A DNA stretch of 33,256 bases from an uncultured Clostridium sp. (GTDB taxonomy: Bacteria; Bacillota; Clostridia; Lachnospirales; Lachnospiraceae), in assembly GCA_945917985.1 (NCBI GenBank), contig CAMEIH010000031.1, positions 1 through 33,256 of the forward strand, written 5' to 3'. Below are positions 16,141 through 22,945 of the stretch, one piece after another (positions within the stretch are counted from its first letter, which is position 1; each line of letters begins with the position of its first letter). Under the pieces are notes generated by a model, which was given only the letters and a program-made list of their open reading frames with translations, was not told the DNA's origin and made no database searches. The position numbers and the translations under genes are program-made.

Positions 16141-16240
16141 GCGCAAATAGCGAGGGAAGATGGATGCTTGCATCCAGTTTTGACGAGCATCGAGACAGCC
16201 TGAGAAATATTTCTCAGGCATGAAATTTTGCGTACTGTGA
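16141..16240. repeat. Palindrome-rich non-coding segment, possible interspersed repeat unit
   Basis: No gene is seen. The segment holds a hairpin TGGATG-CTTG-CATCCA (16161-16176) and a perfect 22-nt palindrome (16198-16219, arms GCCTGAGAAAT), flanked by TTTGCGCAAAT (16138-16148) and AAATTTTGCG (16223-16232). The dense symmetry suggests a short structured repeat or RNA element. Only one copy is present in the window, so the repeat nature is inference. Confidence 0.3.
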
Positions 16241-16259
16241 ACCTTGTAGAAAAATGTGG

Positions 16260-16288
16260 TTGATTAATTCGAGAATATGTACTATAAT
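16260..16288 (+). promoter_or_regulatory. Upstream promoter of the DUF3800 RNA/gene unit
   Basis: TTGATT (16260-16265), a 17-nt spacer and TATAAT (16283-16288). An imperfect inverted repeat (CGAGAATATGT near 16270 and ACATAAGTTCG near 16298) brackets the -10 box. Confidence 0.55.
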
Positions 16289-16320
16289 TAAATGAGAACA
16301 TAAGTTCGAAAAAATAGTTA

Positions 16321-16349
16321 TTGCATAAATTTGTTTTTCTGCATATAAT
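16321..16349 (+). promoter_or_regulatory. Proximal promoter of the DUF3800-associated RNA
   Basis: TTGCAT (16321-16326), a 17-nt spacer and TATAAT (16344-16349). The predicted start near 16356 coincides with the foot of the first RNA hairpin, 61 nt below the upstream promoter. Confidence 0.75.
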
Positions 16350-16355
16350 AATAGT

Positions 16356-16436
16356 GTAAACAAGTTTACAATGGGCTGGTCGAAAGACCCAGGTCCAACC
16401 TATTTGGCGGGGAGACTCCCCGCCGTTTTTTATTTT
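16356..16436 (+). ncRNA. Small structured RNA upstream of a DUF3800 gene
   Basis: Three hairpins follow one another. P1 is TGTAAA-CAAG-TTTACA (16355-16370). P2 (16373-16396) pairs GGGCTGGTC with GACCCAGGTCC through two single-base bulges and a GAAA tetraloop (16382-16385). P3 is the GC-rich terminator stem GGCGGGGA-GAC-TCCCCGCC (16406-16424) with a T-tract. A promoter sits exactly upstream. CCAA (16395-16398) could alternatively pair with TTGG (16404-16407), competing with the base of P3. From memory, several conserved RNA motifs named DUF3800-I and onward occur upstream of genes of this family; whether this RNA belongs to one is not tested. It could be a stand-alone RNA or a leader controlling the gene. 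Confidence 0.65.
16406..16436 (+). terminator. Intrinsic terminator between the small RNA and the DUF3800 gene
   Basis: An 8-bp GC-rich stem, GGCGGGGA (16406-16413) with TCCCCGCC (16417-16424), loop GAC, is followed by GTTTTTTATTTT. The AGAGG ribosome site of the next gene begins directly after the T-tract, so gene expression needs read-through. Confidence 0.85.
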
Positions 16437-16445
16437 AGAGGTATT

Positions 16446-17126
16446 ATGAAGGAATTAAGTGTGTTTGTAGATGAATCCGGAGATTTCGGTGAATATGAAA
16501 AGCATGCGCCATATTATATTATTACCATGATTCTACATGACCAGAGCGTTGATATATCAGCAGAAATTAGTAAGCTAAATGAAGTGTTAAAGAATATGGG
16601 GTATGGTAACGAACAGGCGATTCATACAGAACCGCTAATAAGAAGAGAAGATCCATATACATATTTTCAGCCACATGAAAGACGTGCGATATTTTCGAAG
16701 TTATTTTACTTCACGCTCGGATGTGATATTAAATATAAGTCGTTTGTCTATAGAAAATCTGAGTATGAAAATATATTCAAGTTGGAAGCAAGAATGGCGA
16801 GAGATTTATCACAGTTTATTAGGGACAACCTTACATATTTTCAGAGCTTCAGCAAGGTCATTTTATATTATGATAACGGGCAACATGAATTAAATCGTAT
16901 TCTTAATACGGTGTTTGCGACACAGTTGGTTGATTATGATGTACGAAAAGTTATTCCAAACGAATATCGTTTATTCCAAGCAGCAGATTTGATTTGTACT
17001 TTGGAATTATTGCGAGTGAAAACAGAGCATCAGGATTTAACTAATTCAGAAAAGAGAATTTTTCATTCTAAGAGAGATTTGAAGAAGGATTTCTTGAAAG
17101 GAATTAAGAAGAAAGAATTTGTATAG
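16446..17126 (+). CDS. DUF3800 domain protein
   Basis: The family signature is clear: FVDESGDFG at the N-terminus (Asp9, Glu10), an acidic strand ILYYDNG (Asp143) and FQAADLIC near the C-terminus (Asp181). These spaced acidic residues resemble an RNase H-like metal site, so a nuclease activity is a reasonable inference, unproven for the family. Length is 226 residues. The start at 16446 follows AGAGG (16437-16441) by 4 nt; an in-frame ATG at 16371 would have translation run through the RNA hairpins and terminator and is rejected. Codon use and base composition are more AT-rich than ppdK, suggesting transfer. The neighbouring structured RNA suggests an RNA-protein pair, possibly defence or toxin-antitoxin; this is a hypothesis. 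Confidence 0.85.
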   Translation: MKELSVFVDESGDFGEYEKHAPYYIITMILHDQSVDISAEISKLNEVLKNMGYGNEQAIHTEPLIRREDPYTYFQPHERRAIFSKLFYFTLGCDIKYKSFVYRKSEYENIFKLEARMARDLSQFIRDNLTYFQSFSKVILYYDNGQHELNRILNTVFATQLVDYDVRKVIPNEYRLFQAADLICTLELLRVKTEHQDLTNSEKRIFHSKRDLKKDFLKGIKKKEFV

Positions 17127-17296
17127 AGAATATGACACTATGCTCTTTACATGAGCAGAGTGAGACAATTAATGTTTTATGGGAGAAGAATAATGCATGG
17201 ACTAATATTGTTAAAGTTTCTTTGGTAATCAATATATAACCTATGAAAAATAATCGGAATTGCAAAAGCACTTTTACATAAAAGGAGAATGGCATA

Positions 17297-18130
17297 ATGG
17301 ACAGATTTATGAATATTAAGGAGAAATTGCTTTCCTTAGCCAGGGAAGATGAAGATATTAAGGCAGTTGTTTTGATAGGCTCTTCAACCAGAGATACGGT
17401 AAAAGCAGATGAATATTCTGATTTGGACGTTGTGATTACAACAGTAAAACCGGAAGGATGGTTATACGGAGATTATCCGGAAAAACTTGGGAGTGTGAAA
17501 ATATCTTTTGTTGAACCAACACTTGGTGGTGGAAGAGAAAGAAGAATGTTATATGACGGTTCGCTTGACGTTGACATGATTATATTTACACCGGGTCAGT
17601 TTGAAAAAGCGATAAGGGAAGGCGTCGCAAGCTGGGTTATGAACCGAGGATATGAGATAATGTATGATGCAGGAGGATATTCGGGACTGTTAGAAGAGAA
17701 TATTTCGCATGAGCTTAAGCCCACAGATTTATCGGAACCGGAATTTAATAATATGGTAAACGATTTCCTCTTCCATACCATATGGGCATCCAAAAAGATA
17801 CTTCGTGGTGAATTGTGGACCGCTAAAATGTGTATTGACGCTTATTTAAAAAAATATCTGCTGAACATGATTGAGATGTATTCAGTGTCAAAATACCATG
17901 TTGATGTATGGCATGATGGAAGATTTCTGGATCGATGGGCCGAGAAGGAAATTCTTATGGATTTGGAAAAGTGCTTTGCCCACTATGACAGGAAGGATAT
18001 GGTATCTGCTTTGTTGTCTACCCTAGAGCTTTTTTGCAGATTGGCAAGTCAGACAGCAGAAATAAAGGGGTACAAATATCCTGAAGAGGCTGAAGAATAT
18101 ACTAAGGTTTTGTTGGAGAAAACAAAGTGA
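17297..18130 (+). CDS. Aminoglycoside 6-adenylyltransferase (AadE/ANT(6)) family nucleotidyltransferase
   Basis: The protein matches the streptomycin adenylyltransferase family: a conserved N-terminal region (KLLSLAREDEDIKAVVLIGSS), the catalytic nucleotidyltransferase motif GSSTRDTVKADEYSDLDVVI (about residues 28-47), a third acidic position in LDVDMIIF (about 95), then a helical C-terminal half with YLKKYLLNMIEM and a region like the AadE tail (FCRLASQTAEIKGYKYPE). Length 277 residues is normal. Clinically known AadE proteins are only distantly similar by eye, so it may adenylylate another substrate or be a chromosomal homologue without resistance. AAAGGAG precedes ATG 17297 by 9 nt. The last codon and stop overlap the next gene's GTG start. 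Confidence 0.8.
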   Translation: MDRFMNIKEKLLSLAREDEDIKAVVLIGSSTRDTVKADEYSDLDVVITTVKPEGWLYGDYPEKLGSVKISFVEPTLGGGRERRMLYDGSLDVDMIIFTPGQFEKAIREGVASWVMNRGYEIMYDAGGYSGLLEENISHELKPTDLSEPEFNNMVNDFLFHTIWASKKILRGELWTAKMCIDAYLKKYLLNMIEMYSVSKYHVDVWHDGRFLDRWAEKEILMDLEKCFAHYDRKDMVSALLSTLELFCRLASQTAEIKGYKYPEEAEEYTKVLLEKTK

Positions 18131-18945
18131 AAAAATATATGTTACCGATTATTATGTTGACAATATTCGAAACCATAGCAGTTACTCTGTGGTTGACAAT
18201 GGATAATTTGTTTTACCTGTTTAATTTCAGTTATATTGGAATCTCAATATCTCTTGGAATATTTCTGTTTATTAAAAAGTATAAGTATGCTCGCCGCATT
18301 ACACAGCTTCTGGTTGGATTATATATGCTGGTATATTTGGGGTTAATCAGCAATGAAAATATGCAGATTGAGGGATTCTGGTATTATCTTTTTACAGGTG
18401 TATTTGAAGCTGCAACCATTCATTATGCGGTCGCAAAAATTTTTGGACCTTTACTTTTTGGCAGAGGCTGGTGCGGTTATGCCTGTTGGACGGCAATGGT
18501 ACTTGATTTCCTGCCATATAAAGTTCCTGAAACACCAAGAAAAAAGATTGGATGGATAAGGTATCTTACGTTCGCAGCTTCGCTTGTATTTGTTTCAGCA
18601 TTATTTCTTGCACAGGTTGGCAACTTTGAAAGAATCATGTTTTGGGCGTTTATTATAGGAAATGTATTGTATTATACTGTCGGGATCATATTGGCATTTG
18701 CTTTTAAGGATAATCGTGCATTTTGCAAATACATATGTCCAATTACCGTATTTTTGAAACCCATGAGTTATTTTTCGTTATTACGAATTAAATGTGATAA
18801 AAGCAAATGTATCTCTTGTGGGAAATGCAAAAAAGTATGCCCGATGGAAGTAGATGTTACGGATAATTCCAGAAAACGAAAAAATGGCACAGAATGTATT
18901 CTTTGCTTTGAGTGTGTTAAGAATTGTCCAAAGGATGCATTGTAA
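18127..18945 (+). CDS. NapH-like membrane protein with two [4Fe-4S] ferredoxin motifs
   Basis: About five to six membrane helices (around 5-24, 30-50, 57-74, 90-112, 146-164, 170-193) precede a C-terminal polyferredoxin. Clusters: CxxCxxCxxxCP at Cys228, 231, 234 and 238, and again at Cys257, 260, 263 and 267. The membrane part has the family pairs Cys116/Cys120 (GRGWCGYACW) and Cys200/Cys204 (FCKYICP). NapH/RnfB-like members pass electrons between quinol or ferredoxin and periplasmic or membrane partners; the partner is unknown here. The start is GTG at 18127, overlapping the upstream TGA as GTGA, with GGAG 8 nt before it, so translation is coupled to the nucleotidyltransferase. Composition is AT-rich. 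Confidence 0.85.
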   Translation: MKKYMLPIIMLTIFETIAVTLWLTMDNLFYLFNFSYIGISISLGIFLFIKKYKYARRITQLLVGLYMLVYLGLISNENMQIEGFWYYLFTGVFEAATIHYAVAKIFGPLLFGRGWCGYACWTAMVLDFLPYKVPETPRKKIGWIRYLTFAASLVFVSALFLAQVGNFERIMFWAFIIGNVLYYTVGIILAFAFKDNRAFCKYICPITVFLKPMSYFSLLRIKCDKSKCISCGKCKKVCPMEVDVTDNSRKRKNGTECILCFECVKNCPKDAL

Positions 18946-18966
18946 ATTGGCAAAAGGAGAGTTCCT

Positions 18967-20787
18967 ATGTCGGATACAGAGAATAAAGAAAAAAGAAAAC
19001 GCAATTTATCAAGAATTTCCAATCTGTTGTCTATAATAGCAGGAGTGGTTCTGATACTCTTTTTGGGATGGTTGTATGTGACAGATAATGTGGAAGTACG
19101 GCAGAGCAGGAACGATTCCGGCTTTACCACAGTTAAGGATTACACCTGCGTGGAAATCGAGGATGAAGAGGCGCCCATCGGGGTTAAGAAGGAATATACA
19201 TTTACCCTGAGTGAAACGCTGAACGGTGATTCCCATCTTGCTTTTTACACGGTTCATCAATATGTGGATGTCTGGCTGGACGGAGAAAATATCTATAGCC
19301 TGAAACCTTCCGACACGAAAAGAATCAGTAAGACGGTGGGCAGCAACTGGGTAATGATTCCCCTTTACCGAAAAGATGCCGGAAAAGAGGTTCGGGTTAC
19401 AATTACACCGGTGTATGAAAGCTTTCGTGACAGAGAGGTGGAGTTCCTGATCGGGTCATCGCTGGCAATTTATACCAACAGGTTGTCCAAAGACCTCCCT
19501 CAGCTTATTCTGGGGATTATGGCTGTTTTTGTGGGGCTGGTTTTTGGCTGTGTTGCAGCATATAATCTGATCAAAAAGCGTCGCGGAAAGGATCTGGCAG
19601 CGCTGGGAGCTTTTTCTGTTATGCTGGGACTCTGGAGACTGACTGATACAAGATTCACTCCTTTTATGCTTCAGGAGAAGCCGGTACTTTTGTTTTATGT
19701 TTCTGTGACGATGCTGATGCTCGGTATGGTGCCGGTAGTCAGATGGATAGAAGGACATTCCTATAAAGAAAGCCGTCGTGTGCTGGATATCTATTGTATT
19801 GCAGCTGCATTGATCTGTCTGATTCAGCTGTTCCTTCAGTTTTTGGGGATACTTGATTTGCGGGAAACGCTTTTTATCACCCATATTGTAATTGCTGTAG
19901 GAATTGCGGTAGTAATTGGCAGTGTCATTTACGAGAAGAAAAAATATCCCCGGAAACCTGAAATGCAGATAGCGAAAAAACTTCCGCTGATCTGCCTTTT
20001 GGGAATCATGGCAGATGTTGTTGCTTTTTATGTCAAAGGTAACTCATCCGGATTATTGTTTTCTCTGTTGGCGTTTCTTTTATATATTGTGTTTACGGGA
20101 ATTGCCACCATGTTCAATTACAGCGAGCAGGAGATGCAGCTTGCTGAGAAGGACAGGCAGTTGGCGGAAAAAGAAAGGAAACTGACAGAGAGACGTATCG
20201 CTACCATGATGAGCCAGATCAGGACACACTTTATTTTCAATGTTCTGACTGCGATTAGCGGATTTTGTAAATATGATGCTGAAAAAGCAGATGAGGCGCT
20301 GATTCTATTTTCACGCTATCTGAGGCGAAATATCAAGATTATTGAGGAAGAAGGACTGATTGATTTTTCAAAGGAGTTAGAGCAGCTTCAGGATTATGTC
20401 GCCCTGGAACAGCTTAGATTTCCGGATACGATCACCTTTGAAAAAGAAATCGAGGAGACAAACTTTCGGATTCCGCCGCTTACCATACAGCCAATCGTGG
20501 AGAATGCGATCAAGCATGGACTGGTGGAACATGGCAGAAGCGGCAGGGTAAAGCTTCAAACCATGAGCGATGAAAGAAATATTATCATAACGGTAAGTGA
20601 TGATGGTATCGGGTTTATACCGGAGGAATGTATCAGAGAGGAGTCCGTGGGAATCAGAAATGTCAGGTTCAGACTGGAAAGCATGGTAAGGGGCAGTCTT
20701 ACAATTGAAAGCAGCCCCGATAAAGGAACAAAGGTAACGATCTATATACCTAAGGAGGAAAAAAATGGATTTAAAAGAGTATCGTGA
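18967..20787 (+). CDS. 7TMR-DISM sensor histidine kinase, LytS/YesM type
   Basis: Layout: membrane helix (about 20-37), an extracytoplasmic beta-rich domain (about 45-170, with YVDVWLDGENIYSL like a carbohydrate-binding fold), seven membrane helices (about 178-400), a coiled coil (about 385-415), a His_kinase domain with His421 in QIRTHFIFNVL, an N box (PIVENAIKHG) and a G box (DDGIGF). LytS-type kinases usually have Pro before the His; here it is Thr420. The signal is unknown. AAAGGAG precedes the ATG. No response regulator is adjacent; instead the gene overlaps an ADP-ribosylglycohydrolase gene by 23 nt. The first roughly 110 nt of the gene share the AT-rich character of the upstream block; the rest does not. 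Confidence 0.88.
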   Translation: MSDTENKEKRKRNLSRISNLLSIIAGVVLILFLGWLYVTDNVEVRQSRNDSGFTTVKDYTCVEIEDEEAPIGVKKEYTFTLSETLNGDSHLAFYTVHQYVDVWLDGENIYSLKPSDTKRISKTVGSNWVMIPLYRKDAGKEVRVTITPVYESFRDREVEFLIGSSLAIYTNRLSKDLPQLILGIMAVFVGLVFGCVAAYNLIKKRRGKDLAALGAFSVMLGLWRLTDTRFTPFMLQEKPVLLFYVSVTMLMLGMVPVVRWIEGHSYKESRRVLDIYCIAAALICLIQLFLQFLGILDLRETLFITHIVIAVGIAVVIGSVIYEKKKYPRKPEMQIAKKLPLICLLGIMADVVAFYVKGNSSGLLFSLLAFLLYIVFTGIATMFNYSEQEMQLAEKDRQLAEKERKLTERRIATMMSQIRTHFIFNVLTAISGFCKYDAEKADEALILFSRYLRRNIKIIEEEGLIDFSKELEQLQDYVALEQLRFPDTITFEKEIEETNFRIPPLTIQPIVENAIKHGLVEHGRSGRVKLQTMSDERNIIITVSDDGIGFIPEECIREESVGIRNVRFRLESMVRGSLTIESSPDKGTKVTIYIPKEEKNGFKRVS

Positions 20788-22303
20788 CAGGATTTCCGGC
20801 TGTTTTCTTGGAAAGAATATCGGAGGGACCCTGGGAATGCCCATGGAATGGGAGAGAAAGAAGAATAATGTGACATATTACACTCATGATATTACGGGGG
20901 AACCCCTTCCCAATGATGACCTCGACATTCAGATTCTCTGGCTGCTGGCATTGGAGGAAAAGGGGATTGATGTGGATGCAAAGGTGCTTGGTGAATACTT
21001 TAACGAGTACATGATCTTCACCCATGCGGAGTATGGGACCGCTAAGACCAATTTGCGTGCCGGTTTGCAGCCTCCTGTCAGTGGCAGCTTCAATAATTCC
21101 TTTAAGGACAGCTGTGGCTCCTATATCAGAGCAGATATCTGGGCATGCCTGTATCCGGGATATCCTCAGCTTGCGGCAAAATATGCTTTTGAGGATGCCA
21201 TTGTGGATCACGGTGATGGTGAAGGCGTCTATGCGGAGATATTTGTGGCAGCCATGGAAAGTGCGGCTTTTTATGAGAAAGATGTACGGGAACTGATCAA
21301 TATCGGACTCAGCTATATTCCGGAGGATTGTGCAGTCAGCAAGGTGATCAGAGATGCGGTTTCTATCTATGATAAGGGAATGAGTATAGAGGAAAGCCGG
21401 GAATATATGATGCAGCATTATATCGGTCATCTGGAATGGCATGCCATTGCGGATGAGGATGAAAAAAAGGGTTACGCCGAAGGCAAAATGGGATGGGATG
21501 TCCCCTCAAACATCATGATCATTATTTACGGTCTTCTTTACGGCGGGGGAAATTTTGAGAAGGCAATGTGTACGGCAGTAAATTACGGTGAGGATACAGA
21601 CTGTACTGCGGGAACCATCGCCGCTTTGTATGGCATCATGTACGGAACAGGAATTTTTGATGAAAAATGGGTGAAGCCCATCGGAAACAAGCTTGTTACC
21701 ATCAGCATCAATCCTTTCCTGATGTATGGGAAGATTCCGAAGACCGTGGATGAACTGACAGACCGCGTCCTTTCTCTGCATCAGCATGCCTTCGAAAAAT
21801 ATCAGCTGACCGGATGGAAGGGAGAAAGCTTCTACGCCAAGCCGTATTTTAAAAATATCTATTGCGAGATGAAGGTGGTGCGTTTTCAGTTTCCTTATCT
21901 GAATGTCCGACTGGATTATCTCGGGGATCCTGTCATAAGAAGCGGTGAGCCGAAGAAGATCAGATTTGTGCTCTCCAATACCTCTAAAGCAGTAACCTCG
22001 GACAGAGTTAATGTATATCTGTATGCGAGAGAGGGCTGTCAGATTGCACCTCAGCAGGAACAGGCAGTTTTTCTCACTATGGCGCATATGGGAGACGGCA
22101 TTAAGGAGATTACATATGAGATTACGGTGGAGGGACCGCTGAAACCGATCTACCGTTTTGTGGCAGAATTCATTTATGAGGACAGTCAGAATAACAAGGC
22201 GATGGAAGTGCCTTTTGTGCTGGTATCGGAAAACGGAGTAACCGTGCCGGTGAAATGGGAAAAGAGAGGACCGGCGGCTACGCCCAATATGCCAAGGATT
22301 TAA
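20765..22303 (+). CDS. ADP-ribosylglycohydrolase (DraG/ARH) family protein
   Basis: ARH-fold enzymes remove ADP-ribose from proteins or hydrolyse ADP-ribosylated small molecules using a two-Mg site. Both metal motifs are present: NDDLDIQ (Asp51, Asp52, Asp54) and GEDTDCTAG (Glu276, Asp277, Asp279). The catalytic domain covers about 1-345; the last 150 residues (about 355-512) are predicted beta-rich and look like an added beta-sandwich, which DraG itself lacks. A perfect ribosome site, TAAGGAGG (20751-20758), lies within the 3' end of the kinase gene, and the coding regions overlap by 23 nt. A strong bidirectional terminator follows. Substrate is unknown. Confidence 0.88.
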   Translation: MDLKEYRDRISGCFLGKNIGGTLGMPMEWERKKNNVTYYTHDITGEPLPNDDLDIQILWLLALEEKGIDVDAKVLGEYFNEYMIFTHAEYGTAKTNLRAGLQPPVSGSFNNSFKDSCGSYIRADIWACLYPGYPQLAAKYAFEDAIVDHGDGEGVYAEIFVAAMESAAFYEKDVRELINIGLSYIPEDCAVSKVIRDAVSIYDKGMSIEESREYMMQHYIGHLEWHAIADEDEKKGYAEGKMGWDVPSNIMIIIYGLLYGGGNFEKAMCTAVNYGEDTDCTAGTIAALYGIMYGTGIFDEKWVKPIGNKLVTISINPFLMYGKIPKTVDELTDRVLSLHQHAFEKYQLTGWKGESFYAKPYFKNIYCEMKVVRFQFPYLNVRLDYLGDPVIRSGEPKKIRFVLSNTSKAVTSDRVNVYLYAREGCQIAPQQEQAVFLTMAHMGDGIKEITYEITVEGPLKPIYRFVAEFIYEDSQNNKAMEVPFVLVSENGVTVPVKWEKRGPAATPNMPRI

Positions 22304-22306
22304 TAA

Positions 22307-22345
22307 AAAAGGATTCTCTATTTAACAGAGAATCCTTTTGCTTTT
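22307..22345. terminator. Bidirectional terminator between convergent genes
   Basis: A perfect 13-bp stem, AAAAGGATTCTCT (22307-22319) with AGAGAATCCTTTT (22327-22339), with T-rich ends on both strands. The left arm ends at the stop codon of the minus-strand ACT gene, whose last codons form the right arm. Confidence 0.85.
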
Positions 22346-22722
22346 AAATATTCTTCCACTTCAAAAATGTCATCGGTATGGATGATAAGAACCGGTTTGC
22401 CCGTATCTCTGTTAAAGCAAAGATAAATGTAATCTACACTGATGTTTCCTTCGGATAAACTGATCAGCAGATGGTTCAGATTTCCCACTTCATCACTCAT
22501 TTCCACACCCAGAATATCATTGGCGCGGCAGAGATACCCTTTTTTTGACAGGGCAGTAAGAGCTTTTTCCGTATCGGAAACAATCATTCTGACAATACCG
22601 TATTCTGCACTGTCATTAGTCACAGACCCCAGGATGTTGATATTTTCTTCCTTGAGTATCCCGGTAATTGCCTGAAAAGCGCCTTTCTGATTTTCTGCAA
22701 ATATAGATACCTGTTTTAACAT
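22318..22722 (-). CDS. Tandem ACT-domain protein
   Basis: Two ACT domains fill the protein (about 1-68 and 69-134): LKQVSIFAENQKGAFQAITGILKEENINI, then GVEMSDEVGNLNHLLISLSEGNISVDYIYL. ACT domains bind amino acids and regulate enzymes or act as small sensors. A stand-alone pair without an enzyme part is known next to phenylacetate-CoA ligase genes in anaerobes, but that gene is not in this window. GAGGTG lies 7 nt before the ATG at 22722; upstream in-frame starts are not needed. The 134 residues fit a double ACT protein. Confidence 0.85.
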   Translation of the reverse strand: MLKQVSIFAENQKGAFQAITGILKEENINILGSVTNDSAEYGIVRMIVSDTEKALTALSKKGYLCRANDILGVEMSDEVGNLNHLLISLSEGNISVDYIYLCFNRDTGKPVLIIHTDDIFEVEEYLKAKGFSVK

Positions 22723-22748
22723 GATATTCACCTCACGAATTCTTAAGT

Positions 22749-22775
22749 AAAGATGCCGCAGGAGCATCTTTTTTT
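22749..22775 (+). terminator. Plus-strand intrinsic terminator opposite the ACT gene leader
   Basis: AAAGATGC (22749-22756) pairs with GCATCTTT (22764-22771), loop CGCAGGA, followed by T to 22775. Only the plus strand has the T-tract. It would stop read-through antisense to the ACT gene before the HD-GYP promoter; on the minus strand it is a hairpin in the ACT leader. Confidence 0.6.
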
Positions 22776-22804
22776 ATATTATCATATCTGTGCCTCTTTT
22801 TCAA
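22776..22804 (-). promoter_or_regulatory. Probable promoter of the ACT-domain gene
   Basis: On the minus strand, TTGAAA (22804-22799), a 17-nt spacer and TAATAT (22781-22776). The -10 adjoins the plus-strand terminator T-tract. Confidence 0.5.
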
Positions 22805-22864
22805 AAAAATCTGTATTACGGGCATTTTTTTCTTTATAATACGCACATAAAACCGACGAAATAC

Positions 22865-22907
22865 TTGTTTCCAAATGGTATATTTGATATGATCTTATTG
22901 ATAAGAT
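22865..22907 (+). promoter_or_regulatory. Promoter of the HD-GYP gene with palindrome at the start point
   Basis: TTGTTT (22865-22870), 17 nt and TATGAT (22888-22893). A palindrome ATCTTAT-TG-ATAAGAT (22892-22907) overlaps the -10 edge and predicted start, a typical place for an operator. A second TATAAT at 22835-22840 has no good -35. Confidence 0.5.
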
Positions 22908-22945
22908 GCAACAAGGTGTTGTGTCAGGGGGTAGGTGTAAACATT

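Larger units (their letters stand above)
16240..19080. other. AT-rich block, possibly transferred
   Basis: From about 16240 to 19080 the sequence and codon choice are visibly more AT-rich than ppdK on the left and the body of the sensor kinase on the right. The block covers the DUF3800 unit, the ANT(6)-like gene, the NapH-like gene and the first codons of the kinase gene. No integrase, transposase or flanking direct repeats were seen. Edges are approximate. Confidence 0.5.

Noticed and set aside
16086-16301. 71-codon minus-strand open frame
   Set aside because: Overlaps a terminator, a palindrome-rich segment and promoters; amino-acid composition is not protein-like.
16371-16445. Upstream in-frame start for the DUF3800 gene
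   Set aside because: The reading would run through the hairpins and terminator; the conserved FVDESG start and AGAGG support 16446.
20771-21442. 223-codon minus-strand open frame
   Set aside because: Antisense to the ADP-ribosylglycohydrolase; no motif or ribosome site.
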